Positions 36,269 through 46,391 are shown, counted from the stretch's first letter. The stretch is DNA of 64,000 nt from Azospirillum brasilense (GCF_022023855.1 NZ_CP059450.1:248001-312000); one strand, 5' to 3'. Numbers and translations are program-made. The notes: a model not told the origin generated them from the sequence alone.

Positions 36269-37312
36269 TTACGACAACGGGGCGCAGAGGCGGTTGATGA
36301 TGTCGTCCAGCGTGATCCCGTCCGCCCGAGCCGCGAAGTTCAGCGCCATGCGGTGGCGCAGCACGGGCTTCGCCAGGGCCACCACGTCGTCCAGCGAGGG
36401 CGCCAGCCGCCCGTCCAGCACCGCGCGGGCGCGGGCGGCGAGCATCAGCGCCTGGCTGGCGCGCGGACCGGGACCCCAGGCGACGTGGCGCTGCACCTCC
36501 GGCAGGTCGGTCGCCTCCGGACGGCCCCGCCGCACGAGGTCGAGGATGCCGTCGACCACCCCCTCGCTGACCGGCACGCGGCGGACCAGCCGTTGCGCCA
36601 CCTGGAGGTCGGCGGGGGAGAGCACCGTCACCGCCTGCTCGTCCAGTGAGCCGGTGGTGGCGATCATCATCCGCCGCTCGGCGTCGCGGTCGGGGTAATC
36701 GACGTCGATCTGCATCAGGAAGCGGTCGAGCTGGGCTTCCGGCAGCGGGTAGGTGCCTTCCTGCTCCAGCGGGTTTTGGGTGGCCAGGACGTGGAAGGGC
36801 TGGGGCAGGGCGTGGTAGTGGCCGGCGACCGACACGCGCCGCTCCTGCATCGCCTGGAGCAGGGCGGACTGGGTGCGCGGGCTGGCGCGGTTGATCTCGT
36901 CGGCCATCAGCAGCTGGCTGAACACCGGCCCGGGAATGAAGCGGAAGGAGCGGCGGCCCTGCTCGTTCTCCTCCAGCACCTCCGACCCCAGGATGTCGGC
37001 GGGCATCAGGTCGGGCGTGCACTGGATGCGCTTCTCCGCGAGGCCCAGCACGGTGCCCAGCGTCTCGACCAGCCGCGTCTTGGCGAGGCCCGGCACGCCG
37101 ATCAGCAGCACGTGGCCGCCGGCCAGGAGCGTGATCAGCGTGAGGTCGATGACCTCCTGCTGGCCGAAGATGATCCGGCCGATGCGGTCGCGGACATGGG
37201 TCAGCCGGCCGCCCAGCGCCTCGATCTCCGCCATGAGCTGGTGCGGGTTCTCGCCGGCGGGAAAGTTCTGGCCCGGATTGGCCCCCGGATTGACGGCGTC
37301 GGTTGCGCTCAC
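36269..37312 (-). CDS. MoxR-family AAA+ ATPase
   Basis: The likely start is GTG 37312 (MSATDAVNPG), because GGGAG lies seven bases upstream; longer frames begin at ATG 37336 and TTG 37366. Walker A is LIGVPGLAKTRLVETL and Walker B is QLLMADEINRASPRTQ. Also seen are the sensor ATQNPLEQEGTYPLPEAQLDR and an arginine-finger segment. It heads the operon with DUF58, DUF4159 and the VWA-like membrane protein. MoxR proteins act as chaperone-like ATPases for VWA partners. Confidence 0.9.
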   Translation of the reverse strand: MSATDAVNPGANPGQNFPAGENPHQLMAEIEALGGRLTHVRDRIGRIIFGQQEVIDLTLITLLAGGHVLLIGVPGLAKTRLVETLGTVLGLAEKRIQCTPDLMPADILGSEVLEENEQGRRSFRFIPGPVFSQLLMADEINRASPRTQSALLQAMQERRVSVAGHYHALPQPFHVLATQNPLEQEGTYPLPEAQLDRFLMQIDVDYPDRDAERRMMIATTGSLDEQAVTVLSPADLQVAQRLVRRVPVSEGVVDGILDLVRRGRPEATDLPEVQRHVAWGPGPRASQALMLAARARAVLDGRLAPSLDDVVALAKPVLRHRMALNFAARADGITLDDIINRLCAPLS

Positions 37313-37502
37313 GTCTCTGCTCCCGTTTAAGACCATGCACTCTGGTGGGCGATCATGACCGCTCAATCATGACCGCTGGGGTCGAAACGGCCATCGTGGC
37401 AAATCCGCCAGTCCGGACCTATGTGACGAGTATGGCGAAATTACGTTGCGCGGCCAGTTCCCTCTGTGCCCCTCAGGCCCGAAAAACACGAGAAGGCTAG
37501 CG

Positions 37503-38087
37503 ATGAAGGTCGGCAATGACGGGGCGAATGACAAGCGCCCAAATGAAACGCGCTCAGGCGGAGAGAGCGGCGAAAGCCTGCCTCCCTCTCTGCCCCTTAC
37601 CGCAAGGGAGCAGCGGTTCGACATCCGCATCGCCCGCGACGGTACTTGGTTCCACGAGGGCGACCCGATCCGGCGGATCGAGCTGGTCAAGCTGTTCGCC
37701 ACCGTCCTGCGGCGCGACGAGGCGGGCGATTTCTGGCTGGTCACCCCGGTCGAGCGCGGGCGGATCGTGGTCGAGGACACGCCGTTCGTCGCCGTGGAAA
37801 TGGCTGCAAGCGGAAGTGGAGATGAACAGGTCCTATCTTTCCGTACAAATTTAGACGAATGGGTCGAATGCGGGCCGGATCATCCGATCAGGGTCATCCA
37901 CAATCCTGAAAATGGCGAACCGACGCCCTATATCCTCATAAGAAACGGGCTCGAAGCGCGAATTCTCCGGCCGGTCTACTACGAAATGGTGGACCGGGCC
38001 GACACGCGCAGCCATGATGGTGAGGCTGAGGTGGGGGTATGGAGCAAGAAGGTCTTCTTCGCGATGGGCAGGCTGCCTGGCGGGTGA
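37503..38087 (+). CDS. DUF1285 domain protein
   Basis: The protein has 194 residues. After a low-complexity N-terminus comes the DUF1285 core: FDIRIARDGTWFHEGDPIRR, then ELVKLFATVLRRDEAGDFWL and VTPVERGRIVVEDTPFVAV. No function is established for the family. It is divergent from moxR and overlaps the Nudix gene by 49 bases, a conserved order in Rhodospirillales and relatives. Confidence 0.85.
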   Translation: MKVGNDGANDKRPNETRSGGESGESLPPSLPLTAREQRFDIRIARDGTWFHEGDPIRRIELVKLFATVLRRDEAGDFWLVTPVERGRIVVEDTPFVAVEMAASGSGDEQVLSFRTNLDEWVECGPDHPIRVIHNPENGEPTPYILIRNGLEARILRPVYYEMVDRADTRSHDGEAEVGVWSKKVFFAMGRLPGG

Positions 38088-38755
38088 GTCTCGACGAGAT
38101 CCGCAAGCGCTTTCCGGGAAGCGCCGCCGGCCTGCGCCCCATGAAGGTGCGCGGCGACCACGATCTGAATCCCGGTTTCGAGCCCTCCCAGGGCAAGCTG
38201 CGGGAGGCGGCCGTCCTGGTGCCGCTGGTCGACCGTCCGGAGGAGTTGACGGTCATCTTCACCCAGCGCACGGCCAACCTGACCGCCCATGCCGGGCAGA
38301 TCAGCTTTCCTGGCGGGCGGATGGAAAGCGACGACCGCGACCCGGAAGACACCGCCCTGCGCGAGACCGAGGAGGAGATCGGGCTGGGACGCGACCGCAT
38401 CGAGGTGCTGGGGCGGCTCGACACCTACGTGACGCGCACCGGTTTCCGGGTGATTCCGGTGGTCGGGCTGGTGCGCCCGCCCTTCCAGGTGACTCCCGAC
38501 CCGACCGAGGTAGCCGAGGTGTTCGAGGTGCCGCTGGCCGCCATCCTCGACCCGACCAACCCGCAGCGCCACAGCCGCGAGTTCCAGGGCGCCCAGCGCT
38601 ATTTCTACGCCTTCCCCTACCAGCAGCGCTTCATCTGGGGGGCGACGGCGGGGATGCTGGTGAATCTCTGCGACGTCCTGCGCGCCGAGGGGCTGGGGTG
38701 CGACGGCTTGGGAACCGATCGCCTGGGCGACGTGCCCGCCGGCGGATCATCGTAA
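38039..38755 (+). CDS. Nudix hydrolase, CoA pyrophosphatase type
   Basis: The protein has 238 residues. The Nudix box is GGRMESDDRDPEDTALRETE followed by EEIGL, the form used by CoA/acetyl-CoA pyrophosphatases, preceded by the family block LTVIFTQRTANLTAHAGQIS. The start ATG 38039 lies within the DUF1285 gene behind GAGGTGGGGGT. It probably cleaves CoA derivatives to 3',5'-ADP and phosphopantetheine. Confidence 0.88.
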   Translation: MEQEGLLRDGQAAWRVSLDEIRKRFPGSAAGLRPMKVRGDHDLNPGFEPSQGKLREAAVLVPLVDRPEELTVIFTQRTANLTAHAGQISFPGGRMESDDRDPEDTALRETEEEIGLGRDRIEVLGRLDTYVTRTGFRVIPVVGLVRPPFQVTPDPTEVAEVFEVPLAAILDPTNPQRHSREFQGAQRYFYAFPYQQRFIWGATAGMLVNLCDVLRAEGLGCDGLGTDRLGDVPAGGSS

Positions 38756-38768
38756 GGCGGGCGGTACG

Positions 38769-39059
38769 GTGCTGCGGATTTTCCTGACGGTCATCCTGCC
38801 TCTGGTCCTGCCCACGGTCGGCTATGCCCTGTATGTGCTGGTGGTCGAGCGCCGCCGCCGCGAGGCGGAGGAGGAGCACCGCCCGGCCCCCTGGTGGGTG
38901 ACCGCGCCTTGGCCCTGGCTGGTCTTCGCCGGGGTGGCGGCGATGGCGGTGACTTTGGGCTCCGTCGCCCTGACCAGCGGGGTGGCGCCGCACACGCCCT
39001 ACACCCCGGCCCATGTCGAAGACGGGCGGGTGGTCGGCGGCGGGCCTTCTGGCAATTGA
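38769..39059 (+). CDS. Small membrane protein, DUF6111-like
   Basis: The protein has 96 residues from GTG 38769. Two hydrophobic helices (IFLTVILPLVLPTVGYALYV and WLVFAGVAAMAVTLGSVAL) flank a charged cytoplasmic segment (ERRRREAEEEHRP). Size, topology and place between the Nudix and cca genes match DUF6111. Function is unknown. Confidence 0.75.
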   Translation: MLRIFLTVILPLVLPTVGYALYVLVVERRRREAEEEHRPAPWWVTAPWPWLVFAGVAAMAVTLGSVALTSGVAPHTPYTPAHVEDGRVVGGGPSGN

Positions 39060-39084
39060 GCGTTCCGCGGGCTAGCTTGCCGCC

Positions 39085-40323
39085 ATGACCGTCAACGCCC
39101 GTATCGCCCCCCAGCCCTGGATGACCGCGCCCGAGACGCGCGCCGTGTTCGACGCCCTCGCCGCCGGAGGGGCGGACGCGCGCTTCGTCGGCGGCTGCGT
39201 GCGCGACGCGTGGCTGGGCCGCAAGGTCAAGGACATCGACATCGCCACCCATGCCCCGCCGGAGCGGGTGATGGAATTGCTGAAGGCCGCGGGCATCGGC
39301 GCCATCCCCACCGGGATCGAGCATGGCACCATCACCGCCGTGGTGGGGAAGGCTCATTACGAGATCACCACGCTGCGCCGTGATGTCGAGACATTCGGGC
39401 GCCACGCCCGCGTGGAGTTCACCGACGACTGGCGGGAGGACGCCGCCCGGCGCGATCTGACCATGAACGCGCTGAGCTGCACGCTGGACGGCTGCGTCTA
39501 TGACCCCTTCGGCGGGCTGGCGGACATGGCCGCCGGGCGGGTGCGCTTCGTCGGCGACCCGCGCCAGCGCATTGAGGAGGATGTGCTGCGCCTGCTGCGC
39601 TTCTTCCGTTTCCATGCCCATTACGGGCGCGGCGTGCCGGACGCGGCGGCGCTGGCCGCCTGCGCCGAGATGGCCCCCCGCCTGCCCACTTTGTCCGGGG
39701 AACGGGTGCGGGGCGAACTGTCCCGCCTGCTGGCGGCGCCCGACCCGGCGTCGGCTTGGGCGTTGATGATCCGGCTCGGCGTGATGGCGCATCTGCTGCC
39801 CGATGACGTCCGCACCGCTCGGCTGGACGGCCTGGTCCGGCTGGAGCATGACCTGGACGAGCCGCCCGACGCAGTGCGCCGCTTCGCCGCCGTGCTGGGC
39901 ACCGACCGGGCGGGGGCGCTGACCGTCGCCCAGACGCTGCGCCTGTCCAACGCCGACCGCGACCGGCTCGCCGCCCTGGCCGAGCCGCCGATGGCCGTGT
40001 CGCCGTCCGACGGTCCGGTGAAGCGGCGGCAGGCGCTCTATCGGCTGGGCGACGCCGGGCTGTACCGCGACCTCGTGCTTCTGGCGGCGGTGGACGCCCC
40101 CGGCCCGATGGCGCTCGACGCCGTGAAGGCGGCGCTGGCGACCGCCGAGGACCTGCCGTCCCTGGTCCTTCCCATCGCCGGGCGCGACCTGCTGGCCATG
40201 GGGATGCTGCGCGGCCCGGCGGTGGGCGCGTTGCTGAAGCAGGTCGAGGCGTGGTGGATCGCCGAGGACTTCCGGCCGGGACGGGAGGAATGTCTGGCGG
40301 AGGCGAGGCGGCGTCTGGGGTGA
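39085..40323 (+). CDS. cca: CCA tRNA nucleotidyltransferase / poly(A) polymerase family
   Basis: The protein has 412 residues. The nucleotidyltransferase head shows FVGGCVRDAWLG, the metal-binding KDIDIAT, and RRDLTMNALSCTLDG. The RNA-binding head follows with QRIEEDVLRLLRFFRFHAHYG. It adds or repairs the tRNA 3' CCA end, which matters here because the tRNA-Gln gene above does not encode CCA. It lies 25 bp after the DUF6111 gene and converges with hemF. Confidence 0.9.
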   Translation: MTVNARIAPQPWMTAPETRAVFDALAAGGADARFVGGCVRDAWLGRKVKDIDIATHAPPERVMELLKAAGIGAIPTGIEHGTITAVVGKAHYEITTLRRDVETFGRHARVEFTDDWREDAARRDLTMNALSCTLDGCVYDPFGGLADMAAGRVRFVGDPRQRIEEDVLRLLRFFRFHAHYGRGVPDAAALAACAEMAPRLPTLSGERVRGELSRLLAAPDPASAWALMIRLGVMAHLLPDDVRTARLDGLVRLEHDLDEPPDAVRRFAAVLGTDRAGALTVAQTLRLSNADRDRLAALAEPPMAVSPSDGPVKRRQALYRLGDAGLYRDLVLLAAVDAPGPMALDAVKAALATAEDLPSLVLPIAGRDLLAMGMLRGPAVGALLKQVEAWWIAEDFRPGREECLAEARRRLG

Positions 40324-40333
40324 AGCGCCGCCG

Positions 40334-41221
40334 TTACGGCCACTTCACCTCGGGCGGCATGCTCATCAGGATGGCCTCGGTGTTGCCGCCGGTCTTCAGG
40401 CCGAAGGTCGTCCCGCGGTCGTAGAGCAGGTTGAACTCGACGTAGCGGCCGCGGCGGATCAGCTGGTGCTCGCGCTGCTCCGGGGTCCAGGGCCGGTTCA
40501 TGTGGCGGCGGACCAGGGCGGGGAAGACCTCCAGGAAGGCCAAGCCCACGTCGCGGGTGAAGGCGAAGTCGGCCTCCCAGTTCCCGGAATCCAGGTTGTC
40601 GTAGAAGATGCCGCCGACGCCGCGCGCCTCGCCCCTGTGCGGCAGGAAGAAGTAGCGGTCGCACCACTCTTTGTAACGCGCGTAGCAGGTCGGGTCGTGG
40701 CGGTCGCAGGCGCCGCGGAAGGCGGCGTGGAAATCAGCGGTGTCCTGCTCGTCAGGCACCATCGGGGTCAGGTCCGCGCCGCCGCCGAACCAGCCGATGC
40801 TGGTCACGATGTGGCGCGTGTTCATGTGGGTGGCCGGCACGAGCGGCGAACGCATGTGCGCGACGAGGCTGATCCCCGACGCCCAGAACCGCCCGTCCTC
40901 CGCGGCGCCGGGAATGTTGGCGCGGAATTCCGGGCTGAAGGTGCCGTGCACCGTGGAGACGTTGACCCCCACCTTCTCGAACACGCGGCCCCGCATCACC
41001 GACATCACGCCGCCGCCGCCCTCGCCGCCGCCATGGTCGGGGCGGTGCCAGTTCTTGCGCTCGAAGCGGCCCGGCGGCAGGTCGGAGTGGGTGCCGGTCA
41101 GCTCGTCCTCGATCCGTTCGAACTCGGCGCAGATGCGGTCGCGCAGCTCGGCGAACCAGGCGCTGGCCCGGGCCTGACGGGCGGCTTTGATGTCCATGGC
41201 GTCGTTGGGGGAGGTGGTCAT
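40334..41221 (-). CDS. hemF: Oxygen-dependent coproporphyrinogen III oxidase
   Basis: The protein has 295 residues. Hallmarks are the block [39 protein letters not shown], and [19 protein letters not shown], with [20 protein letters not shown]. These carry the substrate-binding Arg and His residues of HemF. It performs the oxygen-dependent double decarboxylation to protoporphyrinogen IX in haem synthesis. Haem is used by the nearby cytochrome bc1 complex. It is co-directional with trmL, 20 bp downstream. Confidence 0.96.
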   Translation of the reverse strand: MTTSPNDAMDIKAARQARASAWFAELRDRICAEFERIEDELTGTHSDLPPGRFERKNWHRPDHGGGEGGGGVMSVMRGRVFEKVGVNVSTVHGTFSPEFRANIPGAAEDGRFWASGISLVAHMRSPLVPATHMNTRHIVTSIGWFGGGADLTPMVPDEQDTADFHAAFRGACDRHDPTCYARYKEWCDRYFFLPHRGEARGVGGIFYDNLDSGNWEADFAFTRDVGLAFLEVFPALVRRHMNRPWTPEQREHQLIRRGRYVEFNLLYDRGTTFGLKTGGNTEAILMSMPPEVKWP

Positions 41222-41241
41222 GGGCGGGAGTCCGGCGTCGG

Positions 41242-41715
41242 TCAGGGCAAAGGAAGGGGCGAGGGGCTCGGCAATGCGGCCGTCTGCCGCAGGGCCTCAC
41301 CCAACACCATCGCGGCACTCAGCGCAACATTCAGCGACCGGGCGGGCGGCTTCAAGGGAATGACCAGCCGGGCGTCGGCGGCCCCGTGCACGTCGTCGGG
41401 CACCCCGGCGCTCTCGCGCCCGACCATGATGCGGTCGTCCTGCGCGAAGGCGAACTCCGTGTAGGGAACGGCGCCGCGCGTGGTCAGCAGGACCAGCCGC
41501 CCGGCCTGCGGCAACGCCCGGTAGGCGGCCCAGGAGCTGTGCCGGACTAGGGAAAGCTGGTCGATGTAGTCCATCCCGGCCCGGCGCAGCTTGCGGTCGT
41601 CCAGAACGAAGCCGCAGGGCTCGATCAGGTCCAGCGGCACCCCGAGTCCCGCCGCCAGACGCATCAGAGTCCCGGCGTTCTGGGGAATGTCCGGTTCGAA
41701 GAGAACGAGGCGCAT
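41242..41715 (-). CDS. trmL: tRNA (cytidine(34)-2'-O)-methyltransferase, TrmL
   Basis: The protein has 157 residues from ATG 41715 ([20 protein letters not shown]). An open frame extends further upstream, but its translation is not protein-like. The knotted SPOUT fold is marked by [11 protein letters not shown] and [20 protein letters not shown]. It methylates the wobble ribose of certain leucine tRNAs. Its start is divergent from petA with about 256 bp between. Confidence 0.93.
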   Translation of the reverse strand: MRLVLFEPDIPQNAGTLMRLAAGLGVPLDLIEPCGFVLDDRKLRRAGMDYIDQLSLVRHSSWAAYRALPQAGRLVLLTTRGAVPYTEFAFAQDDRIMVGRESAGVPDDVHGAADARLVIPLKPPARSLNVALSAAMVLGEALRQTAALPSPSPLPLP

Positions 41716-41971
41716 GAAATTCCCTTTTGGTTCAGCGATGTCTAATGGTGCACTGCAAAGCGCGACAAGTTGTCCCGATGACAAAACCTTTTCAAGGCGT
41801 TGCCGCGACTGTATACCGCACCCCGGATACCCGGGAGATACAACCCCGGTCGACGCGGCGCGCACCCACCCACCCAGTGAGCGGACATGCCCGTCAAGTC
41901 GTGATAAACACTGGTCCACGTGTCATAGGGCGCTTCGGCGCGCCGCGTATGCCTTGAGGAGATTAACGCTT
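41716..41971. promoter_or_regulatory. Divergent promoter region trmL/petA
   Basis: No gene is supported in these 256 bp. The stretch must contain the promoters of trmL (left) and of the petABC operon (right). A short palindrome-like block GGATACCCGGGAGATACAAC lies near 41824. GAGGAGATTAACGCTT just before 41972 is the petA ribosome-binding site. Confidence 0.5.
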
Positions 41972-42541
41972 ATGGCTCAGACCACGCATCCGCCCGGGAC
42001 GGGTGGCCACGCGGCCCCCGGCGGCGAGGGGGCTTCCCGCCGTGATTTTCTCTACCTCGCCACCGGGGCCGTGGGTGCCATTGGTGTCGCGTCGGCCGTG
42101 TGGCCGTTCATCGACAGCATGAACCCGGCCGCCGACACCCTCGCGCTGGCTTCGATCGACGTGGATCTGGCCCCGGTCCAGGAAGGCCAGGCGATCACCG
42201 TCACCTGGCGCGGCAAGCCGGTCTTCGTCCGCCACCGCACGGCGAAGGAGATCGAGGAGGCCCGCACCGTCAACCTCGGCGAGCTGCGCGACCCGGCCGC
42301 CGACGACGCCCGCGTCAAGAAGCCGGAATGGCTGATCGTCGTCGGCATCTGTACGCACTTGGGCTGCGTGCCGCTGGGGCAGAAGCCGACCGATCCGCGT
42401 GGCGACTACGACGGCTGGTTCTGCCCGTGCCACGGCTCGCACTACGACACCGCAGGGCGCATCCGCAAGGGTCCCGCCCCGGCCAACCTCGTCGTTCCGC
42501 AGTACGCTTTCACGAGCGACACCGCGGTCCGGCTCGGCTAA
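41972..42541 (+). CDS. petA: Rieske iron-sulfur subunit of cytochrome bc1
   Basis: The protein has 189 residues. The N-terminus carries a Tat-type signal-anchor: [20 protein letters not shown]. The [2Fe-2S] cluster ligands are in [12 protein letters not shown] and [10 protein letters not shown]. It is a membrane-anchored periplasmic subunit that moves electrons from ubiquinol to cytochrome c1. First gene of petABC, 29 bp before petB. Confidence 0.97.
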   Translation: MAQTTHPPGTGGHAAPGGEGASRRDFLYLATGAVGAIGVASAVWPFIDSMNPAADTLALASIDVDLAPVQEGQAITVTWRGKPVFVRHRTAKEIEEARTVNLGELRDPAADDARVKKPEWLIVVGICTHLGCVPLGQKPTDPRGDYDGWFCPCHGSHYDTAGRIRKGPAPANLVVPQYAFTSDTAVRLG

Positions 42542-42570
42542 GCGGCCCTTAAGGTTCTGGAGACCCCAAG

Positions 42571-43839
42571 ATGGCTCAGGCTCACGCCCCCCAGTTCAAG
42601 AATCCCGTCGTGAAGTGGATCGACAGCCGCCTGCCGATCTTCACGATGCTGGACCATGAGTACAACCAGTATCCGATGCCCCGGAACGTCAACTATCTGT
42701 GGGCGTTCGGTGCCATCGCCGGCATCATGCTGGTCATCATGATCGCCACCGGCCTCGTGCTGGCGATGCAGTATGCGGCCAACACGCACATCGCCTTCGA
42801 GTCGGTGGAGCGCATCATGCGCGACGTCAACTACGGCTGGCTGCTGCGCTACGTCCACGCCAACGGCGCGTCGATGTTCTTCATCGCCGTCTACATCCAC
42901 ATGTTCCGCGGTCTCTACTACGGTTCCTACAAGGCGCCGCGCGAGATCCTGTGGATCCTCGGCGTGTTCATCCTGCTGGCCATGATGGCGACCGCCTTCA
43001 TGGGCTACGTGCTGCCGTGGGGCCAGATGAGCTTCTGGGGCGCCACCGTCATCACGAACCTGTTCTCGGCCTTCCCGCTGGTCGGCGACCCGATCGTGAC
43101 CTGGCTGTGGGGCGGCTTCTCGGTCGACAACCCGACGCTGAACCGCTTCTTCGCGCTGCATTTCCTGCTGCCGTTCGTGCTGCTGGGCCTGGTCGTTCTC
43201 CACACCGCCGCCCTGCACGTCTCCGGCTCCAACAACCCGCTGGGCATCGACGCCAAGGGCCCGCAGGACACCGTGCCGTTCAACCCGTACGTCACGGTCA
43301 AGGACGGCTTCGCGGTCGTCGTGTTCCTGATCTTCTACGCGGCCTTTGTCTTCTTCGCCCCGAATTACCTCGGCCACCCGGACAACTACATCCCGGCCAA
43401 CCCGCTGGTCACGCCGGCGCACATCGTTCCGGAATGGTACTTCCTGCCGTTCTACGCGATCCTGCGCGCCATCCCGGACAAGCTGGGCGGCGTGCTCGCC
43501 ATGTTCGGCGCCATCGCGGTGCTGGCGGCCCTGCCGTGGCTCGACACCTCCAAGGTGCGCAGCTGCAAGTTCCGTCCGATCTACCGCCAGTTCTTCTGGA
43601 TCCTCGCCATCGACGCCCTGGTCCTGGGCTACGCCGGCGCGATGCCCGCGGAAGGCGTGTGGCTGCTGGTCGCCCGCATCGGCACGGCCTACTACTTCTT
43701 CCACTTCCTGATCCTGCTGCCGCTGCTGGGCAAGCTGGAGCGTCCGCTGCCGCTCCCCGCCAGCATCTGCGAACCGGTTCTGAAGGGCGGTGGCCGCGTT
43801 GCCGCCGGCGCCCACGCCAAGCCCATGGAGAAGGCATAA
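42571..43839 (+). CDS. petB: Cytochrome b subunit of cytochrome bc1
   Basis: The protein has 422 residues with about eight or nine membrane helices. The haem-binding His pairs lie in [20 protein letters not shown] followed by IHMFRG, and in [20 protein letters not shown]. The quinol-site PEWY motif appears in [20 protein letters not shown]. The stop overlaps the petC start by one base (TAATG). This is the central proton-translocating subunit of complex III. Confidence 0.97.
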   Translation: MAQAHAPQFKNPVVKWIDSRLPIFTMLDHEYNQYPMPRNVNYLWAFGAIAGIMLVIMIATGLVLAMQYAANTHIAFESVERIMRDVNYGWLLRYVHANGASMFFIAVYIHMFRGLYYGSYKAPREILWILGVFILLAMMATAFMGYVLPWGQMSFWGATVITNLFSAFPLVGDPIVTWLWGGFSVDNPTLNRFFALHFLLPFVLLGLVVLHTAALHVSGSNNPLGIDAKGPQDTVPFNPYVTVKDGFAVVVFLIFYAAFVFFAPNYLGHPDNYIPANPLVTPAHIVPEWYFLPFYAILRAIPDKLGGVLAMFGAIAVLAALPWLDTSKVRSCKFRPIYRQFFWILAIDALVLGYAGAMPAEGVWLLVARIGTAYYFFHFLILLPLLGKLERPLPLPASICEPVLKGGGRVAAGAHAKPMEKA

Positions 43840-44603
43840 TGCGCTCTCTGAAGTCTGCCATCCTCTCCGCGGCCTTCGCCCTGGGCCTGGCCGGCGCCGC
43901 GCAGGCGTCGGAAGCGGTGCACATTCCCAAGCAGGAGTGGTCGCACAGCGGCGTCTTCGGCACCATCGACAAGGCCTCGGCGCAACGCGGCTTCCAGATC
44001 TTCAAGGAAGTCTGCGCGACCTGCCACTCGGCCAAGCTGGTCCCGATCCGCACGCTCGCCGGCATCGGCTTCAACGAGGACGAGCTGAAGGCGATCGCCG
44101 CCGGCTATGAGGTCCAGGCCGGTCCGAACGACGCGGGCGAGATGTTCATGCGTCCGGGCATCCCGGCCGACCGCTTCCCGTCGCCGTTCCCCAACGACAA
44201 CGCCGCCCGCGCCGCCAACAACGGCGCCCTGCCGCCGGACCTGTCGCTGATGGCGAAGGCCCGCGTCGGCGGCGAGGACTATCTCTACGCCTTCCTGACC
44301 GGCTTCGAGGAGAACCCGCCGGAAGGCGTGACCCTGATGCCGGGCATGAACTACAACAAGTACTTCCCGGGCCATCAGGTGGGCATGCCCAACATCCTGA
44401 TGCCGGACGGCGTGACCTACGCCGACGGCACCCCGGCGACGGTGCAGCAGCAGGCCCACGACATCAGCACCTTCCTGACCTTCATCGCCGAGCCGCACAT
44501 GGATGCGCGCAAGCAGATGGGCGTGAAGGTGATCCTGTTCCTGATCGTGCTGGCCGGCCTGATGTACGCCACCAAGCGCAAGCTGTGGAGCACCCTGCAC
44601 TGA
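43839..44603 (+). CDS. petC: Cytochrome c1 subunit of cytochrome bc1
   Basis: The protein has 254 residues. A cleavable signal peptide (SAILSAAFALGLAGAAQA) precedes the haem c site VCATCHSAK. The axial Met is probably in TLMPGMNYNKYFPGHQVGMP. A C-terminal helix (VKVILFLIVLAGLMYATKRK) anchors it. It is separate from petB, so the operon has the three-gene form rather than a fused fbcH. Confidence 0.97.
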   Translation: MRSLKSAILSAAFALGLAGAAQASEAVHIPKQEWSHSGVFGTIDKASAQRGFQIFKEVCATCHSAKLVPIRTLAGIGFNEDELKAIAAGYEVQAGPNDAGEMFMRPGIPADRFPSPFPNDNAARAANNGALPPDLSLMAKARVGGEDYLYAFLTGFEENPPEGVTLMPGMNYNKYFPGHQVGMPNILMPDGVTYADGTPATVQQQAHDISTFLTFIAEPHMDARKQMGVKVILFLIVLAGLMYATKRKLWSTLH

Positions 44604-44640
44604 GCCGTGTCCCGGCCCGGTGTGGATGATTGAAGACTGG

Positions 44641-44670
44641 ACAGGGCGCCTTCGGGCGCCCTGTTCTTTT
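44641..44670 (+). terminator. Rho-independent terminator of petABC
   Basis: ACAGGGCGCC (44641-44650) pairs perfectly with GGCGCCCTGT (44655-44664) around a TTCG tetraloop. TTCTTTT follows. It lies 38 bp after petC. Confidence 0.93.
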
Positions 44671-44722
44671 GTGGCCCCTGTTCTTTGACCGACGACCCCA
44701 TTCCCAGGCGAAGGTGGTGCAG

Positions 44723-45274
44723 ATGACCGACAGGCTGATCGACGAGATCGTGGATTTCTGGTTCGACGAGGCGATGAAGCCCTATTGGTTCCGCCGGTCC
44801 GACAGTTTCGACCGGACGGTGCGCGACACGCTGCTTCCCCATCACGAGGCGGCGGCGGAGGGCCGGTACGATCACTGGCTGGAGGATGTGGACGGCTGTC
44901 TGGCGCTTTGCGTCCTGCTGGATCAGGTGCCGCGCAATGTCTTCCGCGGCACGCCGCGGGCCTTCGCGACCGACGGCAAGGCGCTGGCGGTGGCGCGCCA
45001 TGTGGTCGAGCAGGGCTACGACTTGGAATGCAGCGAGGACGAGCGGATCTTCCTCTATCTGCCGTTCGAGCATCAGGAGGACATGGACTGCCAGGAGCTG
45101 TCCTGCACCCTGTTCCGGGAGCGGGTCAGCGATCCGGAGGTCGTGGATTACGCCGAACGCCACCGCAAGGTCATCGCGCGCTTCGGGCGGTTTCCCCACC
45201 GCAACGCGGTCCTCAGTCGCGAGACGACGCCGGAGGAGGCGGAGTTCCTCAAGGAGCCGGGTTCGTCCTTCTGA
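44723..45274 (+). CDS. DUF924 family protein
   Basis: The protein has 183 residues from ATG 44723. Family blocks are DEIVDFWFDEAMKPYWFRRS, LALCVLLDQVPRNVFRGTPR, and YLPFEHQEDMDCQE. The fold is TPR-like and the function is unknown. Its last 26 bases overlap, tail to tail, the end of the response-regulator gene. Confidence 0.88.
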   Translation: MTDRLIDEIVDFWFDEAMKPYWFRRSDSFDRTVRDTLLPHHEAAAEGRYDHWLEDVDGCLALCVLLDQVPRNVFRGTPRAFATDGKALAVARHVVEQGYDLECSEDERIFLYLPFEHQEDMDCQELSCTLFRERVSDPEVVDYAERHRKVIARFGRFPHRNAVLSRETTPEEAEFLKEPGSSF

Positions 45275-45803
45275 CGGTCTCGCCCTCCGGCATCCTGGGC
45301 TCCAGCCAACGCTTCAGGGCGGCCAGAAGCTCGGGGCGCCGCACCGGCTTGGGCACATAGTCGTTCATTCCGGCGAACACGCAGCGGTCGCGGTCCTCGG
45401 CGAAGCCGTGTGCGGTGACCGCGATGATCGGAACCGCGGCGCGCGGGCCGGTCATTGCCCGGATGGCCCGGGTCGCGGCGATTCCATCCACCTCGGGCAT
45501 GGCGACGTCCATCAGCACGGCGTCGTAGGGCGTCTGCGCCGCAGCGACGGAGGCGACGGCCTCCGCCCCGCCGTCCGCGGTGTCGACCGTGAAGCCGACC
45601 TTGCGCATCAGCGCCGCAGTCAGCAGCCGGTTGGTCGGGCTGTCGTCGACCACCAGCAGACGCCCACCGCGCGCCAGAGCCCAGGCGATCAGCCGGTCTT
45701 CCAGGGGCGATGGCGGCGCGCTGGAGGAAACCGGTGCCGTGCGCGGCGTCGGTTCGATATGGAGGGTGTCATGTGGCTGTCGGTGCAGAATGTTGTGGTT
45801 CAC
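45249..45803 (-). CDS. Single-domain response regulator
   Basis: The protein has 184 residues. A Pro/Ser-rich N-terminal extension precedes one receiver domain: LLVVDDSPTN (acidic pocket), AVLMDVAMPEVDG (phospho-acceptor Asp), IIAVTAHG (Thr) and YVPKPV (Lys). There is no output domain, so it probably acts by protein contact, like CheY- or hybrid-kinase-derived receivers. The partner kinase is not obvious nearby. It overlaps the DUF924 gene convergently by 26 bp. Confidence 0.88.
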   Translation of the reverse strand: MNHNILHRQPHDTLHIEPTPRTAPVSSSAPPSPLEDRLIAWALARGGRLLVVDDSPTNRLLTAALMRKVGFTVDTADGGAEAVASVAAAQTPYDAVLMDVAMPEVDGIAATRAIRAMTGPRAAVPIIAVTAHGFAEDRDRCVFAGMNDYVPKPVRRPELLAALKRWLEPRMPEGETVRRTNPAP

Positions 45804-45986
45804 GACGAGCCTTTGGCATTTTGCAAATCAATTTGCGCCGGACCGCCGCAGACTCTCGGTTTCCCGAGGGGATAAGATGGCCGGCCTGCCCAGCCAAGCA
45901 AAGGGTGGGCCAGTTGGTTACGAGATCGAACTTTTCCCGCCGCCCGCAATGGACGGAATGCGGGAACGCCAACGTGGAGAGGACAT

Positions 45987-46391
45987 ATGGGATTGGTCGA
46001 TCGGCTCTGGGTGGCCTTCGCGGCCCTCAACGGCGCCGTCGCGGTGGGGGCGGGCGCCTATGCCAGCCACGGGCTTGCCAGCGACCCGCGGGGGCAGGAG
46101 TTGTTCCGGCTGGCCGGGCAGTACCAGATGTGGCATGCCCTGGCCCTGATTGCCCTGGTCGCTCTGCTGCGCACCGCCGATGGCCCGGCGCGCTTGGCGC
46201 TGCGCTTGTCGGGGTGGCTGTTCGTGGCCGGAATTGTGCTTTTCAGCGGGACGCTTTACGCCACGGCGACCAGCGGCCCGCTCTCCTTCGCCATGACGGC
46301 CCCGACCGGGGGCAGCGCCTTCATCCTGGGCTGGCTGGTCCTGGCCCTGGCGGTTCTTCTGTTCGGGCGTCGCTTCTTCGAAAAGGCTTGA
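45987..46391 (+). CDS. DUF423 membrane protein
   Basis: The protein has 134 residues with four hydrophobic helices. Family blocks are AFAALNGAVAVGAGAYASHG and AGQYQMWHALALIALVAL, with GIVLFSGTLYATA and the final FILGWLVLALAVLLFG. It is a small inner-membrane protein of unknown function. It converges with the ArsR-family gene. Confidence 0.88.
   Translation: MGLVDRLWVAFAALNGAVAVGAGAYASHGLASDPRGQELFRLAGQYQMWHALALIALVALLRTADGPARLALRLSGWLFVAGIVLFSGTLYATATSGPLSFAMTAPTGGSAFILGWLVLALAVLLFGRRFFEKA

Noticed and set aside
38039..38087. The 49-bp overlap of DUF1285 and Nudix genes as an annotation error
   Set aside because: Both frames keep family motifs near the overlap, and the Nudix ATG has a good ribosome-binding site inside the DUF1285 gene; a later Nudix start would remove N-terminal sequence.
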